DNA of 64,000 nt from JAOUEA01 sp963734685 (GTDB lineage: Bacteria; Actinomycetota; UBA4738; HRBIN12), in assembly GCA_963734685.1 (NCBI GenBank), contig CAVTIC010000007.1:1054001-1118000 (forward strand), read 5' to 3'. Within the stretch, counting starts at the first letter, position 1; every line of letters begins with the position of its first letter. The notes below the pieces were generated by a model that ran no database searches, had not been told where the DNA came from, and saw nothing but the letters and a program-made list of their open reading frames with translations. Positions 24,818-32,951 of the stretch are shown here, in pieces. The translations under genes were made by a program, and so were the position numbers.

Positions 24818-25990
24818 ATGGAACGAGCGGTCATCGTCGAAGGCGCCCGAACCCCGGTCGGCAGGTTCCTCGGTTCGTTCGCCGAGACCCCCGCCGTACG
24901 GCTCGGCGAACTGGCGGCGACGGAAGCCCTGCGTCGCGCGAACGTCGAGGCCGACCAGGTCGACCAGACGATCGTCGGTCACGCGCGCCAGGCGGGGAAC
25001 GGTCCGAACACCGGACGCCAGGTCAGCATCCGTGCCGGAGTGCCCAAGGAAGTCAGCGCCTACAACGTGAACATCGCCTGCGGCTCCGGCATGAAGGCGA
25101 CACAGCTCGGCGCCCAGCAGATCATGCTCGGTGAGAGCGAGGTCGTGCTCACCGGTGGCATCGAGAACATGACGCGTGTGCCGTACCTGCTTCCCGACAT
25201 GCGACTCGGTCACCGGCTCGGCAACACGGAGGTCGTCGACGCGATGTACCGCGACGGACTGCTCGACCCCCTGTGCGGCTTGATCATGGGTGAGACGGCC
25301 GAGAACCTCGTCGAGATGTACGACATCTCGCGTGGAGAACAGGACGAGTTCGCCCTTCGGTCCCAGCAGAAGGCGATCGCGGGCGCCGACGGGCGCGCTG
25401 CGGAGATGTTCCCCGTCGAGGCGACGGTCGGTCGGAAGACCGTGACGATCGCCGACGACGAGCACCTTCGGCCCGATTCCACGATGGAGTCGCTCGCGAG
25501 GCTCGCGCCCGTGTTCCGCGACGGTGGCAGCGTCACGGCCGGCAACTCGAGCGGGATCACCGATGGTGCGGCCGCCCTGGTGCTCATGAGCGAGGCGCGC
25601 GCGAAGTCTGAGGGCCGCGAGCCGCTCGCGGCGATCACCGCGATGTCCTGGGCCGGCGTGCCCCCTGAGATCATGGGGATCGGACCCGTGCCCGCGACCC
25701 AGAAGGTGATGGAGCGGCTCGGGTGCACGATCGACGACTTCGAGCTGATCGAGATCAACGAGGCGTTCGCGGCCCAGGTGATCGCATGCGAGCGCGAGCT
25801 GAAGTTCGACCGCGACCGCCTCAACGTGAAGGGCGGAGGCATCTCGGTCGGGCATCCGATCGGCATGAGCGGCGCCCGCATCATCTTGGCGCTCGCATAC
25901 GAGATGCGTGCCCGCGACCTGACGATGTGCCTGGCCACCCTCTGCATCTCGGGCGGCCAGGGCCTCGCCGTGGCGCTGGAGCGGGCATGA
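24818..25990 (+). CDS. Thiolase family protein (acetyl-CoA C-acetyltransferase)
   Basis: 390 residues, normal thiolase length. Nucleophile Cys in NIACGSGMKATQLG (about residue 88), NEAFAAQVIACERE, histidine in GHPIGMSGARI (about 346), and second catalytic Cys in LCISGGQGLAVALE. It condenses or cleaves acetoacetyl-CoA or longer 3-ketoacyl-CoA; specificity cannot be told. ATG 24818-24820 is 7 nt downstream of TAGACT (24805-24810), leaderless. The next gene, a RAM-domain protein, follows 37 bp later with its own ribosome site. Confidence 0.95.
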   Translation: MERAVIVEGARTPVGRFLGSFAETPAVRLGELAATEALRRANVEADQVDQTIVGHARQAGNGPNTGRQVSIRAGVPKEVSAYNVNIACGSGMKATQLGAQQIMLGESEVVLTGGIENMTRVPYLLPDMRLGHRLGNTEVVDAMYRDGLLDPLCGLIMGETAENLVEMYDISRGEQDEFALRSQQKAIAGADGRAAEMFPVEATVGRKTVTIADDEHLRPDSTMESLARLAPVFRDGGSVTAGNSSGITDGAAALVLMSEARAKSEGREPLAAITAMSWAGVPPEIMGIGPVPATQKVMERLGCTIDDFELIEINEAFAAQVIACERELKFDRDRLNVKGGGISVGHPIGMSGARIILALAYEMRARDLTMCLATLCISGGQGLAVALERA

Positions 25991-26027
25991 AGATCGTGCG
26001 GGAACGGACCCGAGAGGAGCCGGAACG

Positions 26028-26318
26028 ATGACCGCCGTGCACGCCGTGGTCCTGATCCAGTGCGAGGTCGACGAGATCCCTGAAGCCGCACAGGCGATCG
26101 CCGAGATCGACGGCGTGAGCGAGGTCTACTCCGTGGCCGGCGAGTTCGACCTGATCGCGATCGTGCGCGTCTCGGCGCACGACCAGCTCGCGAGCGTGAT
26201 CCCCGGCGGCATCGCCAAGGTGGAAGGCGTCGATCGAACCGAGACCCTGATCAGCTTCCAGGTGTACTCGAAGCACGACCTCGAGCGTCTGTTCTCCCTC
26301 GGCTTCGACGAGGGCTGA
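26028..26318 (+). CDS. Stand-alone Lrp/AsnC ligand-binding (RAM) domain protein
   Basis: 96 residues: AVVLIQCEVDEIPEAAQAIAEIDGVSEVYSVAGEFDLIAIVRV is the betaalphabeta RAM fold of Lrp/AsnC proteins, without the DNA-binding helix-turn-helix. Such small proteins may bind amino acids or act by pairing with full-length Lrp proteins. GAGGAG lies 9 nt before ATG 26028-26030. Follows the thiolase gene closely and may be cotranscribed. Confidence 0.9.
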   Translation: MTAVHAVVLIQCEVDEIPEAAQAIAEIDGVSEVYSVAGEFDLIAIVRVSAHDQLASVIPGGIAKVEGVDRTETLISFQVYSKHDLERLFSLGFDEG

Positions 26319-26354
26319 CCGGCAGGCCCGTCATGACATGGGTTCGCCCGTGAC

Positions 26355-26435
26355 ATGGCGGCGCTGCTCGCCCAGGGTGCGCGCCTGGAGGACATCGCCG
26401 AAGCTGCAGCACGCCATGGCGTCTCGCTCGGCTGA
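26355..26435 (+). pseudogene. Short remnant-like open frame
   Basis: A 26-codon frame, MAALLAQGARLEDIAEAAARHGVSLG, looks like a well-formed amphipathic C-terminal helix of some larger protein but has no upstream body; the frame is open only a little further upstream. It may be a decayed gene end or chance. I could not identify a parent family. Confidence 0.25.
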
Positions 26436-26463
26436 CGGCCCGTGCACAACACGGGGCGACTCG

Positions 26464-26841
26464 TCAGATCAGCGACGTGTAGCTGACGCCTGAAGGCCAG
26501 TCGACCGCGATCACCAGCGCCTCGCGTCCCCACTCGGTCAGGTCGCCCGCGTCGCGAGCGGCGTACTTCTCGAGCATCAGGCGACGAGCCGCTGCGTCGT
26601 CCGCACTGCCGTCGTCGACCACCCGAGCCGTGGTCGAGCGCTTGCGCCCTCCGAGCTCGAGCTCCACGTCGGGCGTTGCGATGATGTTACGGACCCAGTC
26701 GCTCCGGTCTCGGTCGCCCGCCATGAGGAACACGGTCTCGTCCGCGAGCGCGAACCAGATCTCGATCCGGTGCGGGCTGCCCGTCACACGTCCGGTGGTC
26801 GTGAGGTAACAGAAGTCGAGCTGCGCGACGTCGTCGGTCAT
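26464..26841 (-). CDS. Nitroreductase/quinone reductase of the DDN (F420-dependent) family
   Basis: 125 residues of the split beta-barrel DUF385/DDN type: DFCYLTTTGRVTGSPHRIEIWFALADETVFLMAGDRDRSDWVRNI, VELELGGRKRSTTARVV, and a C-terminal helix with LMLEKYAARDAGDL. The partner is probably cofactor F420H2, consistent with the LLM oxidoreductases here. It is the last of five closely packed minus-strand genes (27850 down to 26464), starting 8 bp after the preceding small membrane protein. Confidence 0.88.
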   Translation of the reverse strand: MTDDVAQLDFCYLTTTGRVTGSPHRIEIWFALADETVFLMAGDRDRSDWVRNIIATPDVELELGGRKRSTTARVVDDGSADDAAARRLMLEKYAARDAGDLTEWGREALVIAVDWPSGVSYTSLI

Positions 26842-26849
26842 CGTCGCCG

Positions 26850-26957
26850 CTACCAGATCGCCCAGATCACCAGTGCCACGATGACCGCGAGGGCCCCGAC
26901 GAAGATCGCCAGATCGGCCTTCTTCACCTTGCCCGGTTGCTGGTAGTTGAATCCCAT
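26850..26957 (-). CDS. 35-residue single-helix membrane protein
   Basis: Short but well-formed: MGFNYQQPGKVKKADL followed by one hydrophobic helix (AIFVGALAVIVALVIWAIW) and stop. The basic KVKK before the helix suggests an N-in topology. It sits between the stop of a 69-residue protein (4 bp upstream) and the DDN-like gene (8 bp downstream), so it is a real cistron position of a five-gene operon rather than a shadow. Function unknown. Confidence 0.7.
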   Translation of the reverse strand: MGFNYQQPGKVKKADLAIFVGALAVIVALVIWAIW

Positions 26958-26961
26958 GTCA

Positions 26962-27171
26962 CTAGAGACGGTAGTACTCGCGGAAGCGTGTCGGCGAGAG
27001 CCAGTAGACGTGTTGACGGACCGTCGAGGCGTAGGTGCGAGCCTCGAGATGATCCCGGCAGGCCCTCTCCGAGACGACGGTGCCCGTGGCGTCGACGATC
27101 GCGACGCGCCAGCCGTCGGGATCCTGACGCAGCTCGACCCCGAATCCGTTCTCGCCGGTCGTCGGTTTCAC
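26962..27171 (-). CDS. 69-residue protein of unknown function
   Basis: GTG start at 27169-27171 (VKPTTGENGFGVELRQDPDGWRVAIVDATG), a compact alpha/beta-looking protein ending in STVRQHVYWLSPTRFREYYRL. No family recognised. It lies between two small genes of the same operon (8 bp after the 95-residue gene, 4 bp before the 35-residue membrane protein), which supports it being genuine. Confidence 0.65.
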   Translation of the reverse strand: MKPTTGENGFGVELRQDPDGWRVAIVDATGTVVSERACRDHLEARTYASTVRQHVYWLSPTRFREYYRL

Positions 27172-27179
27172 GTGCGACC

Positions 27180-27467
27180 TCAGCCTTGTTGCACCAGGTT
27201 CTGGCCGAGCCGGGAGAGGTGGGCCTTCAGCGGCCCGAGGACCGAGTCCTGGTCCAGGGTGAAGTCGGGCCGCAGGTCGGCGATCTGCTCGAGCGCTTCC
27301 TCGAGCTTCGAACCCGCCTCCTCGGCGTCGCGGAGAGCGTTGACGAGGGTGACGGCGTAGTCGGCGCTGAAAGGCCGGCCGTCCCACGGCGATGTGCCGC
27401 CGTTCTCGATCACCTGCTCCACGAGGAACTCCCGTCCGTTGCGCTTGTCGATGCCCTTGATCTTCAC
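27180..27467 (-). CDS. 95-residue protein of unknown function
   Basis: Starts at GTG 27465-27467 (VKIKGIDKRNGREFLVEQVIENGGTSPWDGRPFSADYAV), which overlaps the stop of the receiver-domain gene as GTGA and has AAGGAG five nt upstream. The rest is helical: LVNALRDAEEAGSKLEEALEQIADLRPDF and a C-terminal LGPLKAHLSRLGQNLVQ. No family recognised; coupling to the receiver gene suggests a linked role. Confidence 0.7.
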   Translation of the reverse strand: MKIKGIDKRNGREFLVEQVIENGGTSPWDGRPFSADYAVTLVNALRDAEEAGSKLEEALEQIADLRPDFTLDQDSVLGPLKAHLSRLGQNLVQQG

Positions 27468-27850
27468 GCACTCTCCTTCTCGCTCACCAGCTCGAGCAGG
27501 CGATCGGCCAGCTCGAACGGATCGACCGGCTTCACGAACCAGGCGTCGGCCCCCGACCATCTCGCCAGCCAGGCGTCGTGCTTGCGCTCAAGCAGGATCA
27601 CGATCACCCCGGTGTACGGCTGCGCATCGTCTCGCAACCCCTTCGCGAGCGCGAAGGCGCCGGCGCGGGAGGCGATCTCGTCCGCGACGATCACCTCGGG
27701 CCTGTCCCGCATGGCCGCCCTGATGCCGAGCTCGCCGTTGGCCGCGGCCCGGAACCGCAGCTCGGTGCCGAGGGCTCGCTCGACGCTGCGCACGGCCAGT
27801 GCCATCAGATCTCGTGACGCGGGATCGGGTGAGACCAACAGGACGTCCAC
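27464..27850 (-). CDS. Single-domain response regulator receiver protein
   Basis: 128 residues. Phosphoacceptor Asp57 in PEVIVADEIASR and conserved Lys107 in ADAWFVKPVDPFELADRLLEL fit a CheY-like receiver without output domain; the usual acidic pair near the N-terminus is less clear (VSPDPASRD). Start GTG 27848-27850 is 7 nt after TAGCAT (27858-27863), so leaderless. It heads a five-gene operon with three small unknown proteins and a DDN-like protein. No kinase gene is adjacent. Confidence 0.8.
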   Translation of the reverse strand: MDVLLVSPDPASRDLMALAVRSVERALGTELRFRAAANGELGIRAAMRDRPEVIVADEIASRAGAFALAKGLRDDAQPYTGVIVILLERKHDAWLARWSGADAWFVKPVDPFELADRLLELVSEKESA

Positions 27851-27857
27851 GGCCTGG

Positions 27858-27863
27858 ATGCTA
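27858..27863 (-). promoter_or_regulatory. Leaderless -10 (TAGCAT), receiver-domain operon
   Basis: Ends 7 nt before GTG 27850. Confidence 0.55.
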
Positions 27864-27876
27864 CTCGGTTCGGTCT

Positions 27877-27905
27877 TTGCCTGGTCAGGGAGCACCGGAT
27901 AGGCT
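27877..27905 (+). promoter_or_regulatory. Promoter of the aquaporin-family gene
   Basis: TTGCCT (27877-27882) and TAGGCT (27900-27905) are separated by 17 bp. Transcription would start near 27912, giving a leader of about 90 nt. The promoter is back to back with that of the receiver-domain operon. Confidence 0.5.
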
Positions 27906-27910
27906 CGCGC

Positions 27911-27933
27911 GGCCGGGGCCTACAGACCCGGCC
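27911..27933 (+). promoter_or_regulatory. Hairpin in the leader of the aquaporin-family gene
   Basis: GGCCGGG (27911-27917) pairs with CCCGGCC (27927-27933) around a 9-nt loop, at the predicted 5' end of the mRNA. It may stabilise the transcript or be chance in a GC-rich sequence. Confidence 0.3.
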
Positions 27934-28003
27934 GGATCGGACGACCGGTCGGGTCCGCTCATCACGCAGCCCTGGTCCGATCGATCGATCGAGGAGGAGA
28001 CCG

Positions 28004-28693
28004 GTGGAGGACACGGCCAAGGCGGCGGTGGCGGAGTTCGTGGCCACCTTCGCCCTCATCTTCGTCGGGTCGGGAGCGGTGATCCTGAACGCGAACGGTC
28101 AGCTCGATCTGACCGGCGTCGCGCTCGCCAACGGCCTCGTGCTCGCGATCATGGTCTCGATCACGGCGCACATCTCCGGAGGACTCGTGAACCCCGCCGT
28201 GGCGATCTCACTCTGGGTCACGGGCAGTCTGGAGACGACGCGGGCCGGAGTGCTGATCGGAGCCGAGGTGGCGGGCGCCGTCGCGGGCGCGTTCCTGCTG
28301 CGGTTCCTGCTCCCCACCGAGCTCTTCGACGCCGGAGGTGGTGGCATCCCGGCGCTCGGCGACGGCATCGCGATCGGCAAAGGGATCCTGATCGAGGCCG
28401 TCACCACCTTCTTCCTCGTGTTCGCGGTGTTCGGCACCGCCATCGACGATCGGGGGCCGTTCTCCAAGACCGCCGGACTCACGATCGGGCTGGTGATCGC
28501 GTTCGGCATCATGGCATTCGGCCCTTACACAGGTGCGGCCATGAACCCGGCCCGCTGGTTCGGACCTGCCCTGGCCACGACGGATTGGGCAGACTGGTAC
28601 GTCTGGATCGTCGGCCCGATCGCCGGCGGCATCATCGCCGGTGTCCTGTACTGGGGCGTGTTCCTGAAGGACAAGGAACCCGCGACCCCGTAG
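28004..28693 (+). CDS. MIP/aquaporin family channel
   Basis: 229 residues and six hydrophobic segments. Both NPA boxes are visible: GLVNPAVAISLWV at about residue 63 and AAMNPARWFGPAL at about residue 181, so a water or glycerol channel of the inner membrane. An arginine follows the second NPA (NPARW), as needed for the selectivity filter. GTG start 28004-28006 has GGAGGAG upstream. Substrate (water versus glycerol) not decided. Confidence 0.95.
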   Translation: MEDTAKAAVAEFVATFALIFVGSGAVILNANGQLDLTGVALANGLVLAIMVSITAHISGGLVNPAVAISLWVTGSLETTRAGVLIGAEVAGAVAGAFLLRFLLPTELFDAGGGGIPALGDGIAIGKGILIEAVTTFFLVFAVFGTAIDDRGPFSKTAGLTIGLVIAFGIMAFGPYTGAAMNPARWFGPALATTDWADWYVWIVGPIAGGIIAGVLYWGVFLKDKEPATP

Positions 28694-28709
28694 CCGACGG
28701 TGCGCGACA

Positions 28710-28740
28710 CGGTGGCCGGCGGGAAGGAACCCGCCGACCG
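28710..28740 (+). terminator. Hairpin after the aquaporin-family gene
   Basis: CGGCGGG (28717-28723) pairs with CCCGCCG (28730-28736) around AAGGAA, extended by CGGT/ACCG at the base with a 3-nt bulge. It lies 17 bp after the channel gene stop. There is no U tract, so termination is plausible but weak by the standard model. Confidence 0.4.
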
Positions 28741-28786
28741 TCGCGTTCCAGGAAGGCGTGACGCAACCGGGAGCCGAGCGATCTGA

Positions 28787-29974
28787 ATGACCACCGACAT
28801 CTACCTCGACGGCGCGTCGGCCACTCCCCTGCTGCCCGAGGCGCGCGACGCGTTCATCGAAGCGCTCGACACCTTCGGAGACCCACTGAACATCCATGCT
28901 CCCGGCCGGGCGGCACGAGCGATGCTCGACGACTCGCGCGCCGTCGTGGCCGAGTCGCTCGGGGCCCAGCCGGATGAGATCGTCTTCACCTCTGGCGGCA
29001 CGGAGTCGGTCGCACTCGCGATCTGGGGTGGGGTGCGTGCGGTTCGCGAGCTGGGTTCCCGCATCGTGGTGAGCACCGTCGAGCACCCGGCCGTGGGCGG
29101 CGTGGGCAACGTGCTGCAGAGCGACGGGTTCGAGGTCGTCGAGATCCCCGTCGACCGGGTCGGCCGCATCGACCTCGACCGGTACGCCGCCGAGGTACGG
29201 CGACCGGGCACGTTGCTCGCGAGCGTCCAGCACGCGAACCACGAGCTGGGCACCGTGCAGCAGATCGCCGAGGCGGCGCGGCTCGCTCGTGAAGCGGGAG
29301 TGCGGTTCCACACCGACGCCTGCCAGACGGTGGGCAGGCTTCCGGTCGACGCCGAGGCCCTCGGGGTGGACCTCCTGTCGTGCTCGGCCCACAAGTTCGG
29401 GGGGCCGCCGGGCGTCGGTGCGCTCTTCGTGCGGCGCGGGGTCGGCGTCACCGCGTACCCGTGCGGCGACGACCGTGAGCGCAAGCGTCGGTCGGGCATG
29501 GAGAACACCCCGGGCATCGCGGCGATGGCGGCTGCCCTTCGAGCCTCGCTCGCCACGATGCGGGACACCGCTGCGAGCCAGTGGGCCCTCACGGCCCGTA
29601 TCCGTGAAGGCATCGCCGCGTCGGTCCCGGGAGCGACGGTGCACGGCCATCCGACCCATCGAACCCCGCACCTGGTGTGCTTCAGCGTGGACGGGCTCGA
29701 CGCCCCGACGCTCATGATGGCCCTGGACGACCGGGGTCTGCACCTCTCGGCCGGCTCCCTCTGCTCGGGGCAGCCCGGCGACGCCTCCCCCGTGCTCGAG
29801 CGCATCGGGTTCCCGGGGGTGAGCAGCTTCCGCGTGGGGCTCGGTGTGGGCAGCACCGACGCAGAGGTCCAGGCGTTCCTCGACGTGCTGCCGGGCGTCG
29901 TGGAGCGACTCCGCGACGTGGCGCGGAGCGCCGGCGACGCGCTCTCCCGGTTCCGCCCGCCCGATCCCGCCTAG
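28787..29974 (+). CDS. Cysteine desulfurase (IscS/NifS type)
   Basis: 395 residues, class V PLP enzyme. Schiff-base Lys203 in SCSAHKFGGPPGVGALF, substrate-Cys loop SAGSLCSGQ (Cys326), SVQHANHELGTVQQI and FHTDACQTVGRL. It releases sulfur from cysteine. Besides the SufS at 46965 it gives a second desulfurase, perhaps for tRNA thiolation, molybdopterin or FdhD-type transfer. Its stop shares CTAG with the stop of the convergent korB. Confidence 0.93.
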   Translation: MTTDIYLDGASATPLLPEARDAFIEALDTFGDPLNIHAPGRAARAMLDDSRAVVAESLGAQPDEIVFTSGGTESVALAIWGGVRAVRELGSRIVVSTVEHPAVGGVGNVLQSDGFEVVEIPVDRVGRIDLDRYAAEVRRPGTLLASVQHANHELGTVQQIAEAARLAREAGVRFHTDACQTVGRLPVDAEALGVDLLSCSAHKFGGPPGVGALFVRRGVGVTAYPCGDDRERKRRSGMENTPGIAAMAAALRASLATMRDTAASQWALTARIREGIAASVPGATVHGHPTHRTPHLVCFSVDGLDAPTLMMALDDRGLHLSAGSLCSGQPGDASPVLERIGFPGVSSFRVGLGVGSTDAEVQAFLDVLPGVVERLRDVARSAGDALSRFRPPDPA

Positions 29975-30984
29975 GACACGGTCCAGGTGTCGCCGCCGTG
30001 GAGCAGGCGACCGAGGTCGCCCTTGCCGAGCCGTTCCTCGGCGCTCTGCAGCTGCGCGTACATCGCCTCCCCGTAGACCGGGCGCTCGAAGTTGCGGAAC
30101 ACACCGAAGCACGTGGCCTCGTGCGGACCGAGCGACAGGTGGGCAAGCCCGAACGGCAGCGAAGGCCGTCCGCCTGCCTGGTGCACCACGATGCGATCGG
30201 GGTCAACCTCGGCCGTCGGCCGTACCTGCAGGCGTCCGTTGTCACCGACGATCACGCATTTCGTGCCCTCGTCGAAGATGATCGGCTCGCCGTCCACCAG
30301 CCGGATCTGGTGGTGCACGCCCTCGGACTTCTCGCGCAGCAGGTCGAACGCACCGTCGTTGAACACGTTGCAGTTCTGGTAGATCTCGACGAAGGCCGTG
30401 CCTCGGTGCGCGGCGGCCTGCCGGAGCACCTCGGTGAGATGCTGCCGGTCGTTGTCGATCGTGCGAGCGACGAACGTACCCTCGGCGCCGAGCGCGACGG
30501 CGATCGGGTTGAACGGGTGGTCGACCGAGCCGAACGGCGTCGACTTCGTGACCTTCCCCTCTTCGCTCGTGGGTGAGTACTGACCCTTCGTCAAGCCGTA
30601 GATCTGGTTGTTGAACAACAAGATCTTGATGTTCACGTTCCGGCGGAGCGCGTGGATCAGGTGGTTGCCGCCGATCGACAGGCCGTCGCCGTCGCCGGTC
30701 ACCACCCAGACGCTCAGGTCTGGGTTCGCCGTCGCGATGCCCGTCGCGATCGCGGGGGCCCGTCCGTGGATGCCGTGCACGCCGTAGGTGTCCATGTAAT
30801 AGGTGAACCGACCGCTGCAACCGATGCCTGACACGAACACCGTCTTGTGGGGCTCGATCCCGAGCTCGGGCATGAAGCCTTGCACGGCTGAGAGGATCGC
30901 GTAGTCGCCGCAGCCGGGGCACCACCGCACCTCCTGGTCGGAGGTGAAGTCCTTCTTCGTCAGCGTCGCCATCACGTCACTCAT
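29971..30984 (-). CDS. korB: 2-oxoacid:ferredoxin oxidoreductase, beta subunit (KorB)
   Basis: 337 residues, thiamine-diphosphate subunit: CPGCGDYAILSAVQGFMPELG, GIGCSGRFTYYMDTYGVHGIHGRAPAIATG, VVTGDGDGLSIGGNHLIHALRRNVN (Mg-ThDP site GDGD...GGN) and NNQIYGLTKGQYSPTS. Oxidises 2-oxoglutarate or pyruvate to acyl-CoA with ferredoxin. The start overlaps the korA stop by 8 nt. In mycobacteria KorAB is the alternative to 2-oxoglutarate dehydrogenase. Ferredoxin partner not in this window. Confidence 0.95.
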   Translation of the reverse strand: MSDVMATLTKKDFTSDQEVRWCPGCGDYAILSAVQGFMPELGIEPHKTVFVSGIGCSGRFTYYMDTYGVHGIHGRAPAIATGIATANPDLSVWVVTGDGDGLSIGGNHLIHALRRNVNIKILLFNNQIYGLTKGQYSPTSEEGKVTKSTPFGSVDHPFNPIAVALGAEGTFVARTIDNDRQHLTEVLRQAAAHRGTAFVEIYQNCNVFNDGAFDLLREKSEGVHHQIRLVDGEPIIFDEGTKCVIVGDNGRLQVRPTAEVDPDRIVVHQAGGRPSLPFGLAHLSLGPHEATCFGVFRNFERPVYGEAMYAQLQSAEERLGKGDLGRLLHGGDTWTVS

Positions 30985-32812
30985 CGAGCACCCGCCGGAT
31001 CTCCTCCTCGAGGTCCTCCGCGAAGATCGGGAGTCCCTGCACCTTGGTGAAGCTCTTCGCGTCGACGAGGAACCTCGCCCTGATCAGCATCGCGAGCTGC
31101 CCCAGGTTCATCTCGGGGATCAGCACCTTCCGATAGCCCGTCACGACCTCTCCGATGTTCGACGGGAACGGGTTGAGATGGCGCAGGTGCGCCGTGGCCA
31201 CCTTCCCGCCCGCATCGCGCACCCGTGTGGCCGCTGCACGGATCGTGCCGAGTGAGGAGCCCCATCCGAGCACGAGCAGCTCGGCGTCGCCGGAAGGGTC
31301 GTCGACGTCGAGCGGCGGGATGTCGGCCGCGATGCCCTCGACCTTCGCCTGGCGCAGGTGCGTCATGCGCTCGTGGTTCTCGGGGTCGTAGCTGATGTTG
31401 CCCGTCCGATCCTCTCGCTCCAGCCCCCCGACGCGGTGCACGAGGCCGGGTGTGCCGGGGCGCGCCCACGGGCGTGCCAGACGGCCGTCGCGAGCGTAGG
31501 GAAGGAACCCGTCGCCGTCGGGCGTCGCGAAGTCGGGGTCGATCACGGTCAGGTCCTCCACGTCGGGCACCCGCCACGGCTCGGAGGAGTTCGACAGGAA
31601 CGTGTCGGAGAGCACGATCACCGGGGTCCGGTACCGCACGGCGATGCGCGACGCCTCGAGCGCCACCGCGAAGCAGTCTGCAGGCGAGCACGCCGCGACG
31701 ATCGGCAGCGGGCTCTCGCCGTGGCGTCCGAACATCGCGAGGAGCAGGTCGCCCTGCTCGGTCTTGGTCGGCAGCCCGGTCGACGGTCCGCCGCGCTGCA
31801 CGTCGACGATCACCATGGGCAGCTCCATGATCACCGCGAGGCCGAGGGTCTCCGCCTTCAGGTCCATACCGGGGCCGCTCGTGCCGGTCACCGCGAGATG
31901 CCCGGCGAACGCGGCCCCGAGGGCGACGTTGGCGGCCGCGATCTCGTCCTCGGCCTGGAGCGTGATCACTCCGAAGTTCTTGTGTCGCGAAAGCTCGTGC
32001 AGCAGCTCCGACGCCGGCGTGATGGGGTAGCTCGCGTAGAACAGCGGTAACCCGCTCTGTTGCGACGCGGCGATCAGCCCCCACGACAGCGCGGTCGACC
32101 CGGCGATGTTCCGGTACGTGCCGGGCATGACCGGTGCCGCGGCGATCGAGTAGGAGTGCGCGAAGAGCTCAGTGGTCTCGCCGAAGTTGTAGCCGGCCTT
32201 GAACGCCGCGACGTTCGACTCGTAGATCTCCTGCTTGCCGCCGAACTTGCGCTCGAGCCAGTTCAGCGTGGTCTCGGTCGGACGCCCGAACATCCACGAG
32301 ACGAGGCCGAGGGCGAACATGTTCTTCGCCCGTTCCGCTTCCTTCTTGCCGATGCCGACGCCCTCGGTTGCGCGCACGGTGATCGAGGTCATCGGCACCC
32401 GGTAGACCTGGTAGCCGTCGAGGGTCCCGTCCGATGTCGGGTCGGTGGCATACCCGGCCTTCTCGACGTTGCGTTGCGTGAACGCGTCCTCGTTCACGAT
32501 CACGATGCCTCCGGGCTCCACCTTCGACAGGTCCGCCTTCAGGGCGGCGGGGTTCATCGCGATCAGCACGTCGGCGTGGTCGCCGGGCGTCGTGATGTCA
32601 CTCGACGCGAACTGGATCTGGAAGGCCGAGACCCCGTGCACGGTCCCGGCGGGAGCGCGGATCTCCGCCGGGAAGTCGGGAAGCGTCGCGAGGTCGTTAC
32701 CGAGCACCGCGGTGGCGGAGGTGAAACGGTCTCCGGTGAGCTGCATGCCGTCGCCCGAGTCCCCCGCGAACCGAACGACGACGCGTTCTCTCTCTTCGAC
32801 GGTCTTGGTCAT
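30977..32812 (-). CDS. korA: 2-oxoacid:ferredoxin oxidoreductase, alpha (gamma-alpha fused) subunit (KorA)
   Basis: 611 residues from MTKTVEERERVVVRFAGDSGDGM. The N-terminal part is the gamma domain (GDSGDGMQLTGDRF, DVLIAMNPAALKADL); the C-terminal part the alpha domain (GSTALSWGLIAASQQSGLPLFYASYPITPASELLHELS, IVDVQRGGPSTGLPTKTEQGDLL). Overlap with korB shows cotranslation. Start chosen at ATG 32810-32812; sequence upstream is Arg/Pro-rich. Works with KorB in CoA- and ferredoxin-dependent 2-oxoacid oxidation, a route separate from the lipoate complex at 58.7-63.6 kb. Confidence 0.95.
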   Translation of the reverse strand: MTKTVEERERVVVRFAGDSGDGMQLTGDRFTSATAVLGNDLATLPDFPAEIRAPAGTVHGVSAFQIQFASSDITTPGDHADVLIAMNPAALKADLSKVEPGGIVIVNEDAFTQRNVEKAGYATDPTSDGTLDGYQVYRVPMTSITVRATEGVGIGKKEAERAKNMFALGLVSWMFGRPTETTLNWLERKFGGKQEIYESNVAAFKAGYNFGETTELFAHSYSIAAAPVMPGTYRNIAGSTALSWGLIAASQQSGLPLFYASYPITPASELLHELSRHKNFGVITLQAEDEIAAANVALGAAFAGHLAVTGTSGPGMDLKAETLGLAVIMELPMVIVDVQRGGPSTGLPTKTEQGDLLLAMFGRHGESPLPIVAACSPADCFAVALEASRIAVRYRTPVIVLSDTFLSNSSEPWRVPDVEDLTVIDPDFATPDGDGFLPYARDGRLARPWARPGTPGLVHRVGGLEREDRTGNISYDPENHERMTHLRQAKVEGIAADIPPLDVDDPSGDAELLVLGWGSSLGTIRAAATRVRDAGGKVATAHLRHLNPFPSNIGEVVTGYRKVLIPEMNLGQLAMLIRARFLVDAKSFTKVQGLPIFAEDLEEEIRRVLDE

Positions 32813-32939
32813 GCCACGTCCGGCCGTGCCGACCGATGCTCCTTCCGAATGAGGTTCTCTCTCGGCCGATGGGGGTCTGCCTCGTGGGGGGTCGTCCCTA
32901 GCGTACTGCCGCCTCGGGCTCGCGTCGGCCACCGGCGGG

Positions 32940-32945
32940 TAGATT
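32940..32945 (+). promoter_or_regulatory. Leaderless -10 (TAGATT), aldo/keto reductase
   Basis: Ends 6 nt before ATG 32952. Confidence 0.6.
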
Positions 32946-32951
32946 CACACC

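Noticed and set aside
22177..24834. One 885-codon minus-strand frame
   Set aside because: Only its last 271 codons (22177-22992) resemble a protein; the rest is antisense to the DnaQ-UvrC nuclease with shadow composition.
27988..28003. Additional small gene before the aquaporin-family gene
   Set aside because: Only a ribosome site (GGAGGAG) and leader sequence are present.
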